Translations under genes and position numbers: made by a program
The notes under the pieces: model-generated
Seen by the model: only the letters and a program-made list of their open reading frames with translations
The model's database searches: none
What the model was told of the DNA's origin: nothing
From: Muscardinus avellanarius
Lineage: Eukaryota; Chordata; Mammalia; Rodentia; Gliridae
DNA length: 64,000 bases
Assembly (NCBI GenBank): GCA_963383645.1
Contig: OY726561.1
Location: 30,298,826-30,362,825, forward strand
Reading direction: 5' to 3'
Shown: in pieces, positions 46,248-58,010 of the stretch
Layout: each line of letters opens with the position of its first letter
Position numbering within the stretch: position 1 is the stretch's first letter

Positions 46248-46432
46248 TTTTGGTGGTACTGGGGTTCCTGGAAGCCCTTCTATCTCCGGGCTACACTCCC
46301 AGACCTATATTATATTTTTTATTTGGAAACAGGGTCTCTTAAGCCAGCAAGGCTGGCTCTGAACCAGCGCGATCCTCCTGTCTCCGCCTCCCAAGCGCAG
46401 GGATTACAAGTGTGCGCCACCACGTCCAGCCA
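46248..46432 (-). repeat. SINE, young subfamily, with target duplication
   Basis: Complemented young-type copy. The 13-bp duplication GAAGACCCCTTTA lies at 46235-46247 and 46433-46445. Confidence 0.95.
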
Positions 46433-46824
46433 GAAGACCCCTTTAAGAAATTATATGAAAATTTCCATAACTGTATACAACTCTTATAGATTTCCTGCTC
46501 ATCTGCCCTACAAAATCCACATTTAATTCCACACATGTATTACATGTGCTAACACTTCCCTCCAATTTCTTGAAGGCATGGGCTCATTTTTGCATTCATT
46601 TTCTGAGTCATCTGATATCTATACAAATGTATAAAAGTCAGTATATTAATGATAAGAATACAACAAAGAGATACTTTCAATTCTAGATCTTGAAGGCCAA
46701 CTATTTTTCAGGAGAGAAGAAAGGAAGAACAAAACACACCAATGGATACAATGACTGATTGATAATTAGAGGAGGGATAAAACTCTTTGTAAATAATTAT
46801 GATGTAAATAATAGGTCTTTCTGG

Positions 46825-47003
46825 GCATGGTGGGGCACACCTCAAATCCCAGTACTTGGGAGGATGAGATAGAAGGATCGGGGTTCAACGGCCTCAGCAA
46901 CTTATCAGGGACCTCAGTAACTTAGCAAGATGTTTTTTAAAAATATAAAAAATTAGTGTTGGGGTTATAGCTCAGAGGCAGAATGTCTCTGAGTTCAATC
47001 CTC

Positions 47004-47007
<4 letters not shown>
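46825..47007 (+). repeat. SINE, B1-dID-like copy
   Basis: From 'gggcatggtggggcacacc' to 'gttcaatcctcagtaac', running into a CA array. 'ataataggtctt' (46809) and 'aatagtaggcctt' (47090) are the likely duplicated target. Confidence 0.9.
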
Positions 47008-47008
<1 letters not shown>

Positions 47009-47045
<37 letters not shown>

Positions 47046-47056
47046 CACACACACAC
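47009..47056. repeat. (CA)n microsatellite
   Basis: CA array at the SINE tail, followed by (AAAT)-like steps. Confidence 0.95.
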
Positions 47057-47104
47057 GCACACATAAATGAATAAAATAAATGAATAAATAAATAGTAGGC
47101 CTTG

Positions 47105-48225
47105 TAAAGAGATGGTATTTTAAATTATATTCATATACAAAGGATAAATTAAACTTCAAAGTTGTGCCAAAAATAAAGATTAGGCAAGTGAGGGGTAGGG
47201 ATTAGGATATAGAGGAGACAACTACTGTACAGAGAAGAAAGAAATTGTTACATAAAAAATAAAGGAAGAAGCTGGTAAACTGTAGGGAATGAATGAGCAC
47301 TATGTATTAGTGAAATAGGTTATCATGCTGGGACAGAGTCCTCTGTATACTAGCAACGCAGCCGGTTGTCATATTGGGCATCAGAGTCCTGTGACACAGA
47401 AGAGAAGAGAAGCTTCAGTTTACACAAGAAGAGCTGAGAGGAAAGTCAAGAAAACAAGATTAAAAAAAAACAACAGAGCAAACAGATAGAAGGCTACAGT
47501 TTGCCAGCTTCTCAAAATTTGAAAAATATTAAAACAAGCTAAACTGTTTAAAGTTTGGCAATATAATGTTTCATTCATATGAAAATATAATACATTTACA
47601 TGTAAATTCTATTAATACACTGACTGGTTTGTTTGAACTATAATGAAACCTAATGATTTTGTGAGAAAATCAAATTACAATTCATGTGTTTCCTGTTCCA
47701 TAAGCTAATGAGTAATTTTACATTGTATAAGGTTTAAAAAAAAATATCACAAACCATAAATATAAGGTTTGCACATAAAAAAAATAAAGTAAGCAGAGGA
47801 GTCACACACACACAAAGGTGTTACATAAAATGTGGATAATTATGAATAAAAGAAATTTTAGCATGCACAAATATAAATAATGAAAACATGAAAGTCCATT
47901 TACTTTCTTAGAAGTTAAGTGACTTAGAGAAGACAAGAATCATTATGTAATTTTATGAATTAAATAAATAACTATTTAATTTCATGAAAATAAAATTTTA
48001 TTTTGGTCTGGAAATTTTAGGAACTTCAGAGTTCCCATAGAGTAATTTATGCAGCCAAAAGTGATGAGTCAATATACTTTTGAAGAAAGATAAATGCATA
48101 TGTAAAGAATACCTTAAGAACTTTAAAAATACTGCTTTTCTAATTCTCTTATTTTAAAGCATGTAAAAGAGCAGTCAAATTAGAAATTAGGCTAAATTAG
48201 TGATGTGTGCACATATGCTTCTACC
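47105..48225. other. AT-rich stretch, nothing recognised
   Basis: No repeat family or gene was recognised. Confidence 0.45.
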
Positions 48226-48255
48226 ATCTTGTACCCCATTAAGATTTATGACTAC
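48190..48255 (+). mobile_element. LINE-1 3' terminal stub
   Basis: 'gctaaattagtgatgtgtgcacatatgcttc' and 'catcttgtaccccattaag' are the end of an L1 3' UTR, immediately followed by a longer L1. Confidence 0.65.
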
Positions 48256-49055
48256 TCTGAGATTTTACCTAGTTCCAGCTAGAATGGCAATCATTTAAAA
48301 CACAAACAACAACAAATGCTGGCGAGGATGTGGAGAAATGGGAACTCTAATAGATTGTTGGTGAGATTGCAAATTAGTGCAACCACTTTGGAAAACAGTA
48401 TGAAGAATCCTCAAAAGAATGGGAACAAACTTACCATATGACCCAGCAATATCACTTCTGGGTATCTACCCAAAAGAATAAAAATTAAACTATCAAACTA
48501 ATGTATGTATCTATGTTTATATCCCCACAATTTACAATTGCCAAACTATGGAACCAGCCAAGATGTCTTTCAACAGATGAATGGATTACAAAAGTAAGGG
48601 ATATGTACACAATGAAATTTTGCTCAGCCATAAAGAAAAACAAAATTATGTCATATACAGGACAATTGATGGAACTAGAGTACATTATGCTAAGTGAGAT
48701 TAGTCAGTCACAAAAAGTAAGAAATTGGATGCTCTCCCTAACATATGGAAGTTAGAGAGAAAAATGGTCATAGAATGAACTCTAGAAGAAGGAGGAGAAA
48801 CCATAGATGAACAAATAAGGAGGCCTAACTGGGGGCAATGGAAGGGGGAAGAGAGAAACTCCATAATGTGCATGATGTACATTCACAAGCATATCAATGT
48901 CAATCACTAAGCCAAATATGAGAAGAAGGATGGGAGGAGGGAAGGAGGTGGGAATTGGGTAAGGGCTAAAACGATGTGTGCACATATGCCTCTAACATCT
49001 TGTACTTTCTTAAGATGTATGATTACAATGCACCAGTAAACAAAAAAGATGTATG
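48256..49055 (+). mobile_element. LINE-1 3' end (about 0.8 kb)
   Basis: Sense L1: 'caaatgctggcgaggatgtgg', 'cttaccatatgacccagcaatatc', 'ggaaccagccaagatgtc', then the 3' UTR and terminal 'gattacaatgcaccagtaaac'. 'aagatttatgact' (48241) and 'aagatgtatgactt' (49047) look like its target duplication. Confidence 0.9.
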
Positions 49056-49423
49056 ACTTCAATGTCCCAATAACAAAATAATAAAAGAAAGAAATTGGGA
49101 ATTCCTTGAATTATTTACTTTTTTGTAGATCAGTCCAGTTACAGCTGTTTTAATGTTTTCTAAGGTGAGCATGTTAAAATCTAGATATTATGCACCAATA
49201 AAAGTATAAAAATATAGATATTGCTGAAGGATCAGGGTTTGAGATAAGACTATAATAATAAGTACCACTGCATAACCAGTCCACTCAAAATCTGAGCTGT
49301 GTTTACAGAAAATGATCATTTGCCTGAATGTCACAAATTTTTAGAAAGGGGAAGACATGTTAAATATCTGAAGTAGTCAAATGCTTATGCAAGTTAAGCA
49401 TTGTTAGAATATCCTACACATGT

Positions 49424-49429
<6 letters not shown>

Positions 49430-49470
<41 letters not shown>
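49430..49470. repeat. (CA)n microsatellite
   Basis: Isolated CA array, not attached to a SINE. Confidence 0.95.
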
Positions 49471-49471
<1 letters not shown>

Positions 49472-49589
49472 TATATTCTCCATTTGCTTGCTTGGTCTGG
49501 CTCTTTTTTCCTGCCCTCTTCTTAAATTCTCTTTTCTTTCTATAACCTGAGCATTAGATAATACAGTAGATATAACTGACCATTATTTT

Positions 49590-49715
49590 CATAGGCTTTT
49601 GGTGAGGTTATTTTCTAGTGTTCATATGGTAATCTCATCAAATCATTAACTCCTATTGTCTAACTTCAAGAGAAACATTAAGACAGAGACATAACTTTTC
49701 CCAAAATGACACATC
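49590..49715 (+). repeat. Possible MIR remnant
   Basis: 'gtaatctcatcaaatcattaac' and 'gaaacattaagacagagacataacttttcccaaaatgacac' resemble the MIR 3' half. Confidence 0.4.
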
Positions 49716-49917
49716 TTGTCAAATATAGGAAAACATGATAATCAAAATATAAGTAGGAGATATTTAGAATTACACACAAATGACTTGTTTAAAGGCTTGA
49801 TGTGTATCTCACCCTTTATTGTTATTTTTATCCATATTCAACTTCTCTTTCCTCCACGTTTCCTCATCTCTTCAAGTGATGAAAGCACGGCCATGTTTAG
49901 GTCCAATGCTCAAGTAC

Positions 49918-49939
49918 AAAAAAAAAAAAAAAAAAAAAA
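49918..49939. repeat. Poly(A) run
   Basis: Run of about 22 A without an attached element that I can name. Confidence 0.9.
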
Positions 49940-50013
49940 CATTGGGGAGGCTCTAACCATAACTATCTTGGCTGTTTATTGTTTCCCAATTATAAACATT
50001 GATTAAAATTTAG

Positions 50014-50244
50014 AAGCCGGGAATGGTGGTGCCTGCTTGTAATCTTAGCATTTGGCAGGCTGAGATAGGAGGATCACAGTTCGTGGAAAGCCTCATCTAC
50101 TTAAGTGAGGCTCTCTGCAACTCAGTGAGACCCTGTTTCAAAATAAAGAATAAAATAAAAAGTAAGGTCAAGGGTGATGCTTCGAAGTAGAATACCCCTG
50201 GGTTCCATCCCAAGTTCTGCAAAAAAAAAAAAAAAAAAAAAAAT
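50014..50244 (+). repeat. SINE, B1-dID-like copy with A25 tail
   Basis: From 'agccgggaatggtggtgcc' to 'ccatcccaagttctgc', then about 25 A. Confidence 0.91.
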
Positions 50245-51980
50245 CAGAGTATCTGATTCCATTGGTAGAAAACTTTTCTAGGTAGACTTCCCTTTTTAAA
50301 AACTACATGCATAAGAATGATAATAGTAATTTTAAAAGAGTACATGTACTCTGTGTAATGGTGAAAATTTTGTCATGTACTCCGAGATAGTATAAATTAC
50401 TATGTCATTTATTTTTGCAGGCTCACAGTTCATGGTTTATTTAACTAATCCTTTTTATTGTGTAGGTAAAAGGTATAATCATAGATGTTTTATACATATG
50501 AACTCTGGAAATATAAAAGAGGTTTGTTACCATAAATAGTAATTTTGAGTGAATTTGCAGGTTACTATGACCAGAAGGGAATGATATGTAATTAAGTAAG
50601 AATATACAAACATTTCCCAAAGAAACTAAATTAAAAACTCATTCTCTACATAGCTTAACATTTTAAAGAGCTAAATAAAAATAAACTTCTAAGTTTTTAT
50701 CTATTGTATTGGTAGCTTGAACTGCTACCACTCTAATGTTCAAATTGCTTTATAACACAAGTATATTGAAAAAATAACTTCATTAAAATCAACCATTAGA
50801 ATAAAATATATGCCAGTACCTATAAAACTAATATTAAAACATTCAGTTATTGAAAACTATTTGGAATATCATATATTTTCACTGACACTATTAAATTATT
50901 CCATATCTCATATGGGCATATAATAACAGAATATTCTATATTTCTTGATTGATCTTTATCAGGTGCCATTCATTGGGTTATTAAATTATTTTTAAAGGCA
51001 AATTAAATAAATACCTTCTTTGTTTCTGAAAAAAAATCCTGAATGAAGAGTACACTTCTCTTTCTCTCATGTATATATCTATCATTAGCCTTTTTATTTT
51101 TTCATGAAAATAAAAAACTAAACGTCTATACCATAGGTACCATAGGAGTTCTACACATATTAAGCATGAAATGTTAAAAACAATCTATATCAGGTATAGT
51201 AAAGGCCATAAAATAAGCTCATGATATAAGATATGAATATTTATTTTTGTTTGGCTAGTATTAGAATACAATCCATAAAAAGTGAAAAAGAGAAAGCACA
51301 ATAATCAATACAAAACCTATCTCTTCTACTAGTAAATTAATGAAAGCATTATTTTATAAGCTTAACTATACAAATGACTCAATAATATTCCAGGATATTC
51401 TCATTCTTAAAGATAATCCTTTCTAGCAACTATTTCTTATTAAAAGAATAATACATATGTTTTTCAAAAATTTCTTTTAATTTTAGCTATGTCAGGCCTA
51501 AATTATGATTATAAAAACTCATAAAATTCTTTCTGATCACTCAATTGTTTCTCAATACAGAAATTTCAATTTTATTAAATTATTCTAGGATAAAGGTCTC
51601 AGTGAAAAGGATAAATTTGGACAAATCCCTTTATTCAGTGCCGTATTCAGGAAATATGTTCAGGTCCTCTGTACCAGCTTTGTGGCAAGAGCTAAGTATT
51701 GAATAAGAGAGAATTAATTACCTGGAAGAGTCTGCTGTTTAGACAGGGAAAAAGGCTGACTCATTCCAGTAAAAAAAAAAAAATCCTATTTTAAAAGTAT
51801 ATTCAAGCCAACTTTCTGTAAAAGTGTGTCACAAAACCAAGAAGATCATCCTGTCAGGCATTCTTTGGTACCCCAGATAGTACAACTTTGGTGAAAACAT
51901 GCAGACATTAATTTGTTATGACATACTGTTATTTTAGGAAAGACAGTGGCAACAGTGAGTTTCTCTAATGAATAGGAATC
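50245..51980. other. Long AT-rich stretch, nothing recognised
   Basis: No SINE, L1 or gene was recognised over about 1.7 kb, the longest plain interval in the window. Confidence 0.45.
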
Positions 51981-52284
51981 ATTAGCAAATGGGCAAGAAC
52001 CATGATTAAAAGTGGCTAGGAATCTCTTGCTGCTCCTCCCACAAAGAAGTTGAATTCCATTTCCCCTAACTCCCCTCCATTTGGATCTGGGCTGACTTAG
52101 GTAGGGATTTGCTTGAATAGAATCATGTGGTGAAAGTGACATTCTGGAATTTTCATGCCTAGATCATAAAAAAGACTTGTCTAAGCCTCTTGGGATGTTC
52201 ACTGGCAAAATCTACCTACTAAGTAAGATGTCAACTACCAGAACCTTGTGTTTCCAGGCTAACCATTCAGAAAGACTGTGGAGA

Positions 52285-52620
52285 GAAGAGGAGACAGACA
52301 CAGAGGCACAGATAGAGACAGACAGATACACATATTTTCAAGGGGGGAGGGAAGAGAGATAGACACAGAGAGATAGACACAGACATACAATGTGGAGGAA
52401 AGAGAGATAGACAGACAGGGACAAAGATACTAAGACAAACAGATACAGATAGAGCAATAGAAACAGACACATACAGAATGAATGTGTATGTGGGAGAGAC
52501 AGATAAAGTTAGGCACAAACACAGAGATAGAACATGGAATGAGAGAGAAATGCAGAATGTAAAAAGAGAGAAGAGGAAAGAGAAAAGGAGAAGAGAGGAA
52601 AGGAGATGGGAGGGGGGATT
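52285..52620. repeat. GACAGA-rich low-complexity tract
   Basis: Irregular 'agacagacac', 'agatagacac' and 'gagagata' steps over about 330 bases, purine-rich on the plus strand. Confidence 0.85.
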
Positions 52621-52640
52621 AAATTAGAGATCTGGACATT

Positions 52641-52652
52641 TCCAGCCATCTT
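52641..52652. repeat. Target-site duplication, left copy
   Basis: TCCAGCCATCTT, identical to 54559-54570. It brackets the composite element. Confidence 0.9.
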
Positions 52653-54558
52653 TTTTTTCCATTTTTTTTATTAATTTATTTTTTAAATTGGTGCATTGTA
52701 GTCATATATCAATCACATTGGAGTACAAGACTTGAGAGGATATACAAGCACACATCATCCAATTAGCCCTCCTCCAGCCCCCATCCCATTCCCTCCCCCT
52801 CCCTCCATCCCACACTTCTTTGGTGATTTACTTTGATACATTTGTTTATGTACCTCCTGCGTTTTAAAGAGGCTCTGTCCTCCAGTATTACATACCCTCT
52901 GATTGGTCACATTAGTTGCTTCACTATAGGGCCCTTTCTATAGCTCAACCTCTTCCTGTTGCCCTTTTCCTCCAAGTTATTGCTGATTAAGAGAAGCATC
53001 TGATTTATGTTTTCTGCGATATTTCTCTGTGCATGCTGTGTTGCAAGTACCGATCCCACTCTTGATGGTCCCAGTAGTGGCCTGGCTACTCAGTGGACTG
53101 ATCCAGACCTCGCTGGCTCAAGCAGCGGCCTTGCCTCATGGGAGGCCCCAGTTCTGGTCTCGCTGGCCCCTGCACCAATCTAACCCCTAAGCTGGCTTTG
53201 GTCCTGGCCTTGGAGGCCGCAGGAGTGAACTTGCCTCACGCCAGGCTCCGATGCTGGCCATTGGCCCCTGCACTGGCCTAACCCCTCGGCAGGAATCCAA
53301 TCATGCCTCGGAAGCCCCAGCACCAGCCTAGCCTCACGGCAGGCTCCAATTCCGGCCTCGTTGGCCCCAGCACCGGCCTAACCCCTCAGCAGGTTCCATT
53401 CCTGGGTTAGGAGGCCCCAGCACTGGCCATGTCTCACGGCAGGCTCCGATGCCGGCCTTGCTGGCCCCAGTACCGGTCTAGCCTTTTGGCAGGTTGTTAT
53501 CCTGGCCTCGGAGGCCCCAGTACCAGCCTTGCCTCATGGCAGGCTCCAATGCCGGCCTCACTGGCCCCAGCACCGGCCTAACCCCTCGGCAGGCTCTTAT
53601 CCTGGCCTCGGAGGCCCCAGTACCTGCCTTGCCTCAAGGCAGGCTCCAATCCAGGCCTCGGAGGCCTCAGCACCGGCCTTGCCTCACGGCAGGCTCCAAT
53701 GCCAGCCTCTCTGGCCCCAGCATTTGCCTCACCCCTCGGCAGGCTCGAATCCCGGCCTCGGAGGCCCCAGTACCGGCCTTGCCTCATGGCAGGCTCCAGT
53801 GCCGGCCTCGCTGGCCCTAGCACCAGCCTAACCCCTCGGCCAGCTCCGATACTGGCCTCGGAGGTCCCAGCACTGGCCATGCCTCACGGCAGGCTGCAAT
53901 GCTGGCCTCGCTGGCCCCAGCACCGCCCTAACCCCTTGGCAGGCTCTTATCCTGGCCTCGGGGGCCCCAGTACCGGCCTTGCCTCAAGGAAGGCTCCGAT
54001 GCCGGCCTCACTGGCCCCAGCACCGGCCTAACCCCTCGGCAGGCTCCGATCCCGGCCTCAGAGGCCCCAGCACTGGTCATGCCTCACGGCAGGCTCCAAT
54101 GCCGGCCTCGCTGGCCCCAGCACCGGCCTAACCCCTCGGCAGGCTCTTATCCTGGCCTCAGAGGCCCCAGTACCGGCCTTGCCTCAAGGCAGGCTCCGAT
54201 GCCGGCCTCACTGGCCCCAGCACCGGCCTAATCCCTCGGCAGGCTCTTATCCTGGCCTCGGAGGCCCCAGTACCGGCCTTGCCTCAAGGCAGGCTCCGAT
54301 GCCGGCCTCGCTGGCCCCAGCACCGGCCTAACCCCTCGGCAGGCTCTTATCCTGGCCTCGGATGCCCCAGTACTGGCCTTGCCTCAAGGCAGGCTGATGC
54401 CGGCCTCGGAGGCCCCAGCACCGGCTTTGCCTTACGGCAGGCTCCGATGCCGGCCTTGCTGGCCCCAGCACCGGCCTAACCCCTCAGCAGGCTCCGATCC
54501 TGGCCTCGGAGGCCCCAGCACTGGTCATGCCTCACGGCAGACTCCAATGCCAGCCTCG
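52653..54558 (-). mobile_element. SVA-like composite retrotransposon (VNTR plus L1 3' end)
   Basis: On the minus strand, 5' to 3': a GC-rich tandem array (54558 to about 53075), about 215 bases of unique sequence (53075-52860), about 170 bases like the local L1 3' terminus (ending 'gactacaatgcaccaatt' complemented at 52690-52706), and an A-rich tail (52653-52690). A perfect 12-bp duplication flanks it. The cleavage context on the minus strand is GGAT/AAGATGG, acceptable for L1 endonuclease. No transposase or reverse transcriptase is present, so it would depend on L1 proteins in trans. Alternatively it is an L1 with a monomeric 5' UTR that lost both ORFs. Confidence 0.75.
53075..54558 (-). repeat. 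50-bp monomer tandem array with 100-bp dimer order
   Basis: About 29 monomers. The marker GGCCCCAG ends at 53320, 53370, 53420 and so on every 50 bases to 54370, then shifts by three bases. Two types alternate: one containing 'cctaacccctcggcaggctc', the other 'ccttgcctcaaggcaggctc'. Each dimer has about six CpGs in otherwise CpG-poor DNA. The left (53075-53300) copies are most diverged. All reading frames stay open for long runs because stops are rare in the unit. 50 is not a multiple of 3, so this is not a conserved protein repeat. Confidence 0.95.
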
Positions 54559-54570
54559 TCCAGCCATCTT
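54559..54570. repeat. Target-site duplication, right copy
   Basis: TCCAGCCATCTT, matching 52641-52652. The pre-insertion sequence resumes at 54571. Confidence 0.9.
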
Positions 54571-54869
54571 ATCCAAGGTGCCTAAGCTAAGAAGGTGTGA
54601 CACTATTATCTGGGGTAGTCTGGCATTAGAATACAGGGAGAAGAACCAAAGTCACCCAACCAACAGCCAGAATCCAACCACCAAACATGTCTCCATTCCT
54701 GCTACTTCAGCTGTTTCCAGCTGCTCAAGATACTTAACTACAGCTTCTATCACCATAGAGCCAATTGGCATATAAAAGCAATGTCTGCCTCCTCAAATCA
54801 TGGACTTAATAAAATGTTGTTGGCTCATGCCACAAGTTTTGACATGATGATTAAGGAAGCAGAACAGGG

Positions 54870-56135
54870 CATGAGAGTAAGATGATGCTGGCCAATGCTG
54901 TCTCCTCACATATGATAACCCCGAGGTGACTGTACAGAAGACAGGGGCAAGAACAGAGAAAGTGATCACTCTGCTATCTTATCTGGAGGGGAAGTTTAAT
55001 CCAAGGGACATTTAACTTATACTTTTATAAACAAGGGAGTCAAACAGAAAAAAACGAGTAGAAAGTTCACAGGAGCAATTCTGTTAACAGCAATAAATAC
55101 CTTCTTACCTTCAGTTTTCTGGCAGGTTTCCTGACAGAATTTTTTCTTGGATTTCCCCTTCCCACATTAACTACTCCTAAATACCCTTTGATAGGTTTCC
55201 CCATCCTCATCAACTGTACACTTTGGAAAGGCTGATGGTCTTGTCTTTTTCTCACTTCTACTAAAATGGTCTCATCCAGAACAATGGTTTCATGCATCCA
55301 GTCCAATTGCAAACAGTTTCAATTTATCAGTGCTGCCTACATCTTTTCTAAATCCAGACTTATACAGACAATTGCTTACTCAACCTTTTTGTCCAAATTG
55401 CTTTGTCAGGAATCCTCAAGACCATTCAATGATTCATTAGGGGAACTTATGAGACTTGGCATATAGTCATACTCAGGGTTATGATTTATTGTGTTGAAAA
55501 AATACAAAGTAGAATCTGTGGTGAGAAAATGTGCATGGATTGAAGTCAGAGAAAATAGCACAAGCTTTCAAAATTCCTCTCCCTCTTTCAGTAGAGTCAC
55601 AAAGAATACACTTGATTCCCCCAGAAAATAGGTATGACAGTATGTATAAAATATTGTGTACCAAACAAACTTATTAGAAATTCAACATATGGGTTTATTA
55701 TTGGTTGTTGATCAAATGAGTACCCTTGTCTTAACACAACTCAGCATTCCAGACTCCCAGAAAGAAATCAGGGGTTCAGCATTATTGATTATGGTAACGG
55801 GTTGGATATATTGAGCCACTTTTCTCAGAAAGACTAGTAGGAACCCTCTTGAATTTAAGGTCCAGATGTCAACCGAAGAAGACTCTCATATGTAGGTTGT
55901 GGAAACTCTGCAGTCAGGTCTGCTAAGTCAGTTCTTTATTTGCACAGTTCTTAAGAGACATTTTGAATTTATAAAATCCAAAAGTGAACCATAGTCTATG
56001 GTTTGATTTTTCTTGAGTTTAATATCTCAATAGACAGTGTCTCTATTTTCTATTGACTTAAGCAGAAACCTTTGAAGGCATTCTTCCATCTACCCATCCT
56101 CTCTCAGTCTACATTCCATCCATCAGTATATTCTG
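54870..56135. other. Unidentified region with an open minus-strand frame
   Basis: Nothing could be named. At 55067-55312 (-) an 81-codon frame is followed in mid-frame by a donor-like AAG/GTAAGAAGG near 55105. No family was recognised and it may be chance. Confidence 0.4.
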
Positions 56136-56139
56136 TTGA

Positions 56140-56870
56140 CTCCACCTTCAAGCCCTAGCTAGAATGAGAACATTTTTTATCACGTTCATCACAACAATCT
56201 GGTGGAAGCCACCATAGACGTTTGCTTGGATTATCTTAGTAGACATCTAGCTGGTATTCCTTCTTATACTGTTGCTCTTTTTTCATTCTCCACAGAATAG
56301 CCAGTCTAATCATAATATCTCATCTAAACATTTCAAAAGTTTTTCTTTTAACTCATAATAATAGCTAATATTCCCATCATATTTCCATAAGGCTCTTCAA
56401 AATCTTGTTCATCCATGAACCTTTCTGACCTCAATCTTACCACTTTCCTTCTTAGCCTTTCTACTCTGACCTCCAGCACCACTTTTTAGGCCCTCAAAAA
56501 TACCATTGAAGTTCCTAGATCCTAACTTTTGCTCTTTCTGTTCCCACTAATTATAACAGTTATCAATTGGGTGCCCTTTTAACTTCTTTCAGGGTTTTGC
56601 TCTAGTACCACTTTATCTCCAATGTCTCCTCTAATCACCTTATGTCAAACAACAACTTCCAGTCCATTGCTTTGCTTTGCTTCTTCACTTCCTAAGAATC
56701 AATTATTTCTTCATATTGTTCACATGAATTCATATTTATTCTTTAGCTCTTTCCTCTAATTGTTCATCTGAGCAGGGACTTTAGTTTGACTTTTGCTCTA
56801 TACCCACAGTCTGCGTAGATCAGTGTTTGGCATATAGTAAGTGCTTAATCAATATTGGATAAATATAATT
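56140..56870 (+). repeat. L2 (LINE-2) 3' portion
   Basis: 'cttcaaaatcttgttcatcc', 'gagcagggactttagtttg' and 'gtgtttggcatatagtaagtgcttaatcaatattgg' are typical of the last 700 bases of L2. Confidence 0.8.
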
Positions 56871-57429
56871 CTAAAATTTATGTGGGGTTTAGGTAACTCA
56901 TAATTATATCATAATGAATAAATGATTAAATGATTCTTAACAACTTGGAAGCATTTTTAGTATTAAAATATAATCACAGGTTAATAAAAATACATTTATT
57001 TGTGTTTTCTTGAGGCAATGGCGCCTTAAAAAAGGAGTTGGCTTTAAATTCTTGCAGATAGATATTATAGAAATGCATATATATATATTTTTTTTGAGTG
57101 TATGTGTGTATATACACACAAAGACATATATATATTTGTTAACTGGTAGTTACATATATTTTTGTATATGTATATGTGTGTGTGTGAGTGTGTGTGTTTT
57201 AATATCTTGGCTGATGAAGTCCAATTCTAAAAAGGCTACAGCTAGTAAACATCCTAAACTTATTTTTTAAATACACATTAAATAAAATATTCTAGTATTT
57301 ATTCATTACTCTATTACTTTTTAGCTATATGAACTTGGCAAATTAAACATTTCTATTTCTACATTGTAATCATGGGTATAATAATACATTCTATTTCATT
57401 ACTGATTGCTATAAATGTTAAATAAGATG

Positions 57430-57972
57430 ATTTATGTGACAGTTTATGTTTCAACCTGATTGGATTAGGAAATTCTCATATAGCTGATAAAATATATTTT
57501 CTCTTAGTATATTTCTCAAAGAGATTAGCATTTTATTTAGACGTCTGACTAACGATTGGTGGGCATAATCTGTTATCCAGTCAGTTGAAAGCCTAGATCA
57601 CCCCACAAAAAAAAAAGTTAAGAAAGGGAAAATTTGATCTCTCTTCTGGAGTTAGGACATCCATCTCCTATCTTTGAATTTCATAGGTCCTGGTTTTCAG
57701 GCCTTCAGACTTCGACTGGATTATACCACTATCTTTCCTGGATCTCCAGGTTATAGATAGCAGTTGGCGTGATTTCTTGGTCTCCATAATTGCATGAGCC
57801 AATTCTCACAATAAATTCCCCTCTCATGAATATATCTATCCTATCTATCTATCTATCTATCCTTTATCAATATGTTTGTATGTGTCATATATATGATGCA
57901 TACATATATATTATATATACATATATAATATATATTATATATATATTATATATACATATATTATATTATATA

Positions 57973-58010
<38 letters not shown>

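Larger units (their letters stand above)
51985..54865 (+). repeat. Ancient LTR-like repeat split by the composite insertion
   Basis: 'gaattccatttcccc', 'tggatctgggctgac', 'gaaagtgacattctgg' and 'aaccttgtgtttccaggctaacc' on the left, with 'aatcatggacttaataaaatgttgttggc' and 'acaagttttgac' on the right, look like one old mammalian LTR-type repeat. Its body is interrupted at 52653-54558. The family name is uncertain. Confidence 0.5.

Noticed and set aside
53494..54585. Overlapping plus- and minus-strand frames of 66-110 codons giving Pro/Ala/Gly/Arg-rich repeat proteins
   Set aside because: They arise because the GC-rich 50-bp monomer lacks stops. The period is not a multiple of three and several frames are open at once, so they are not genes.
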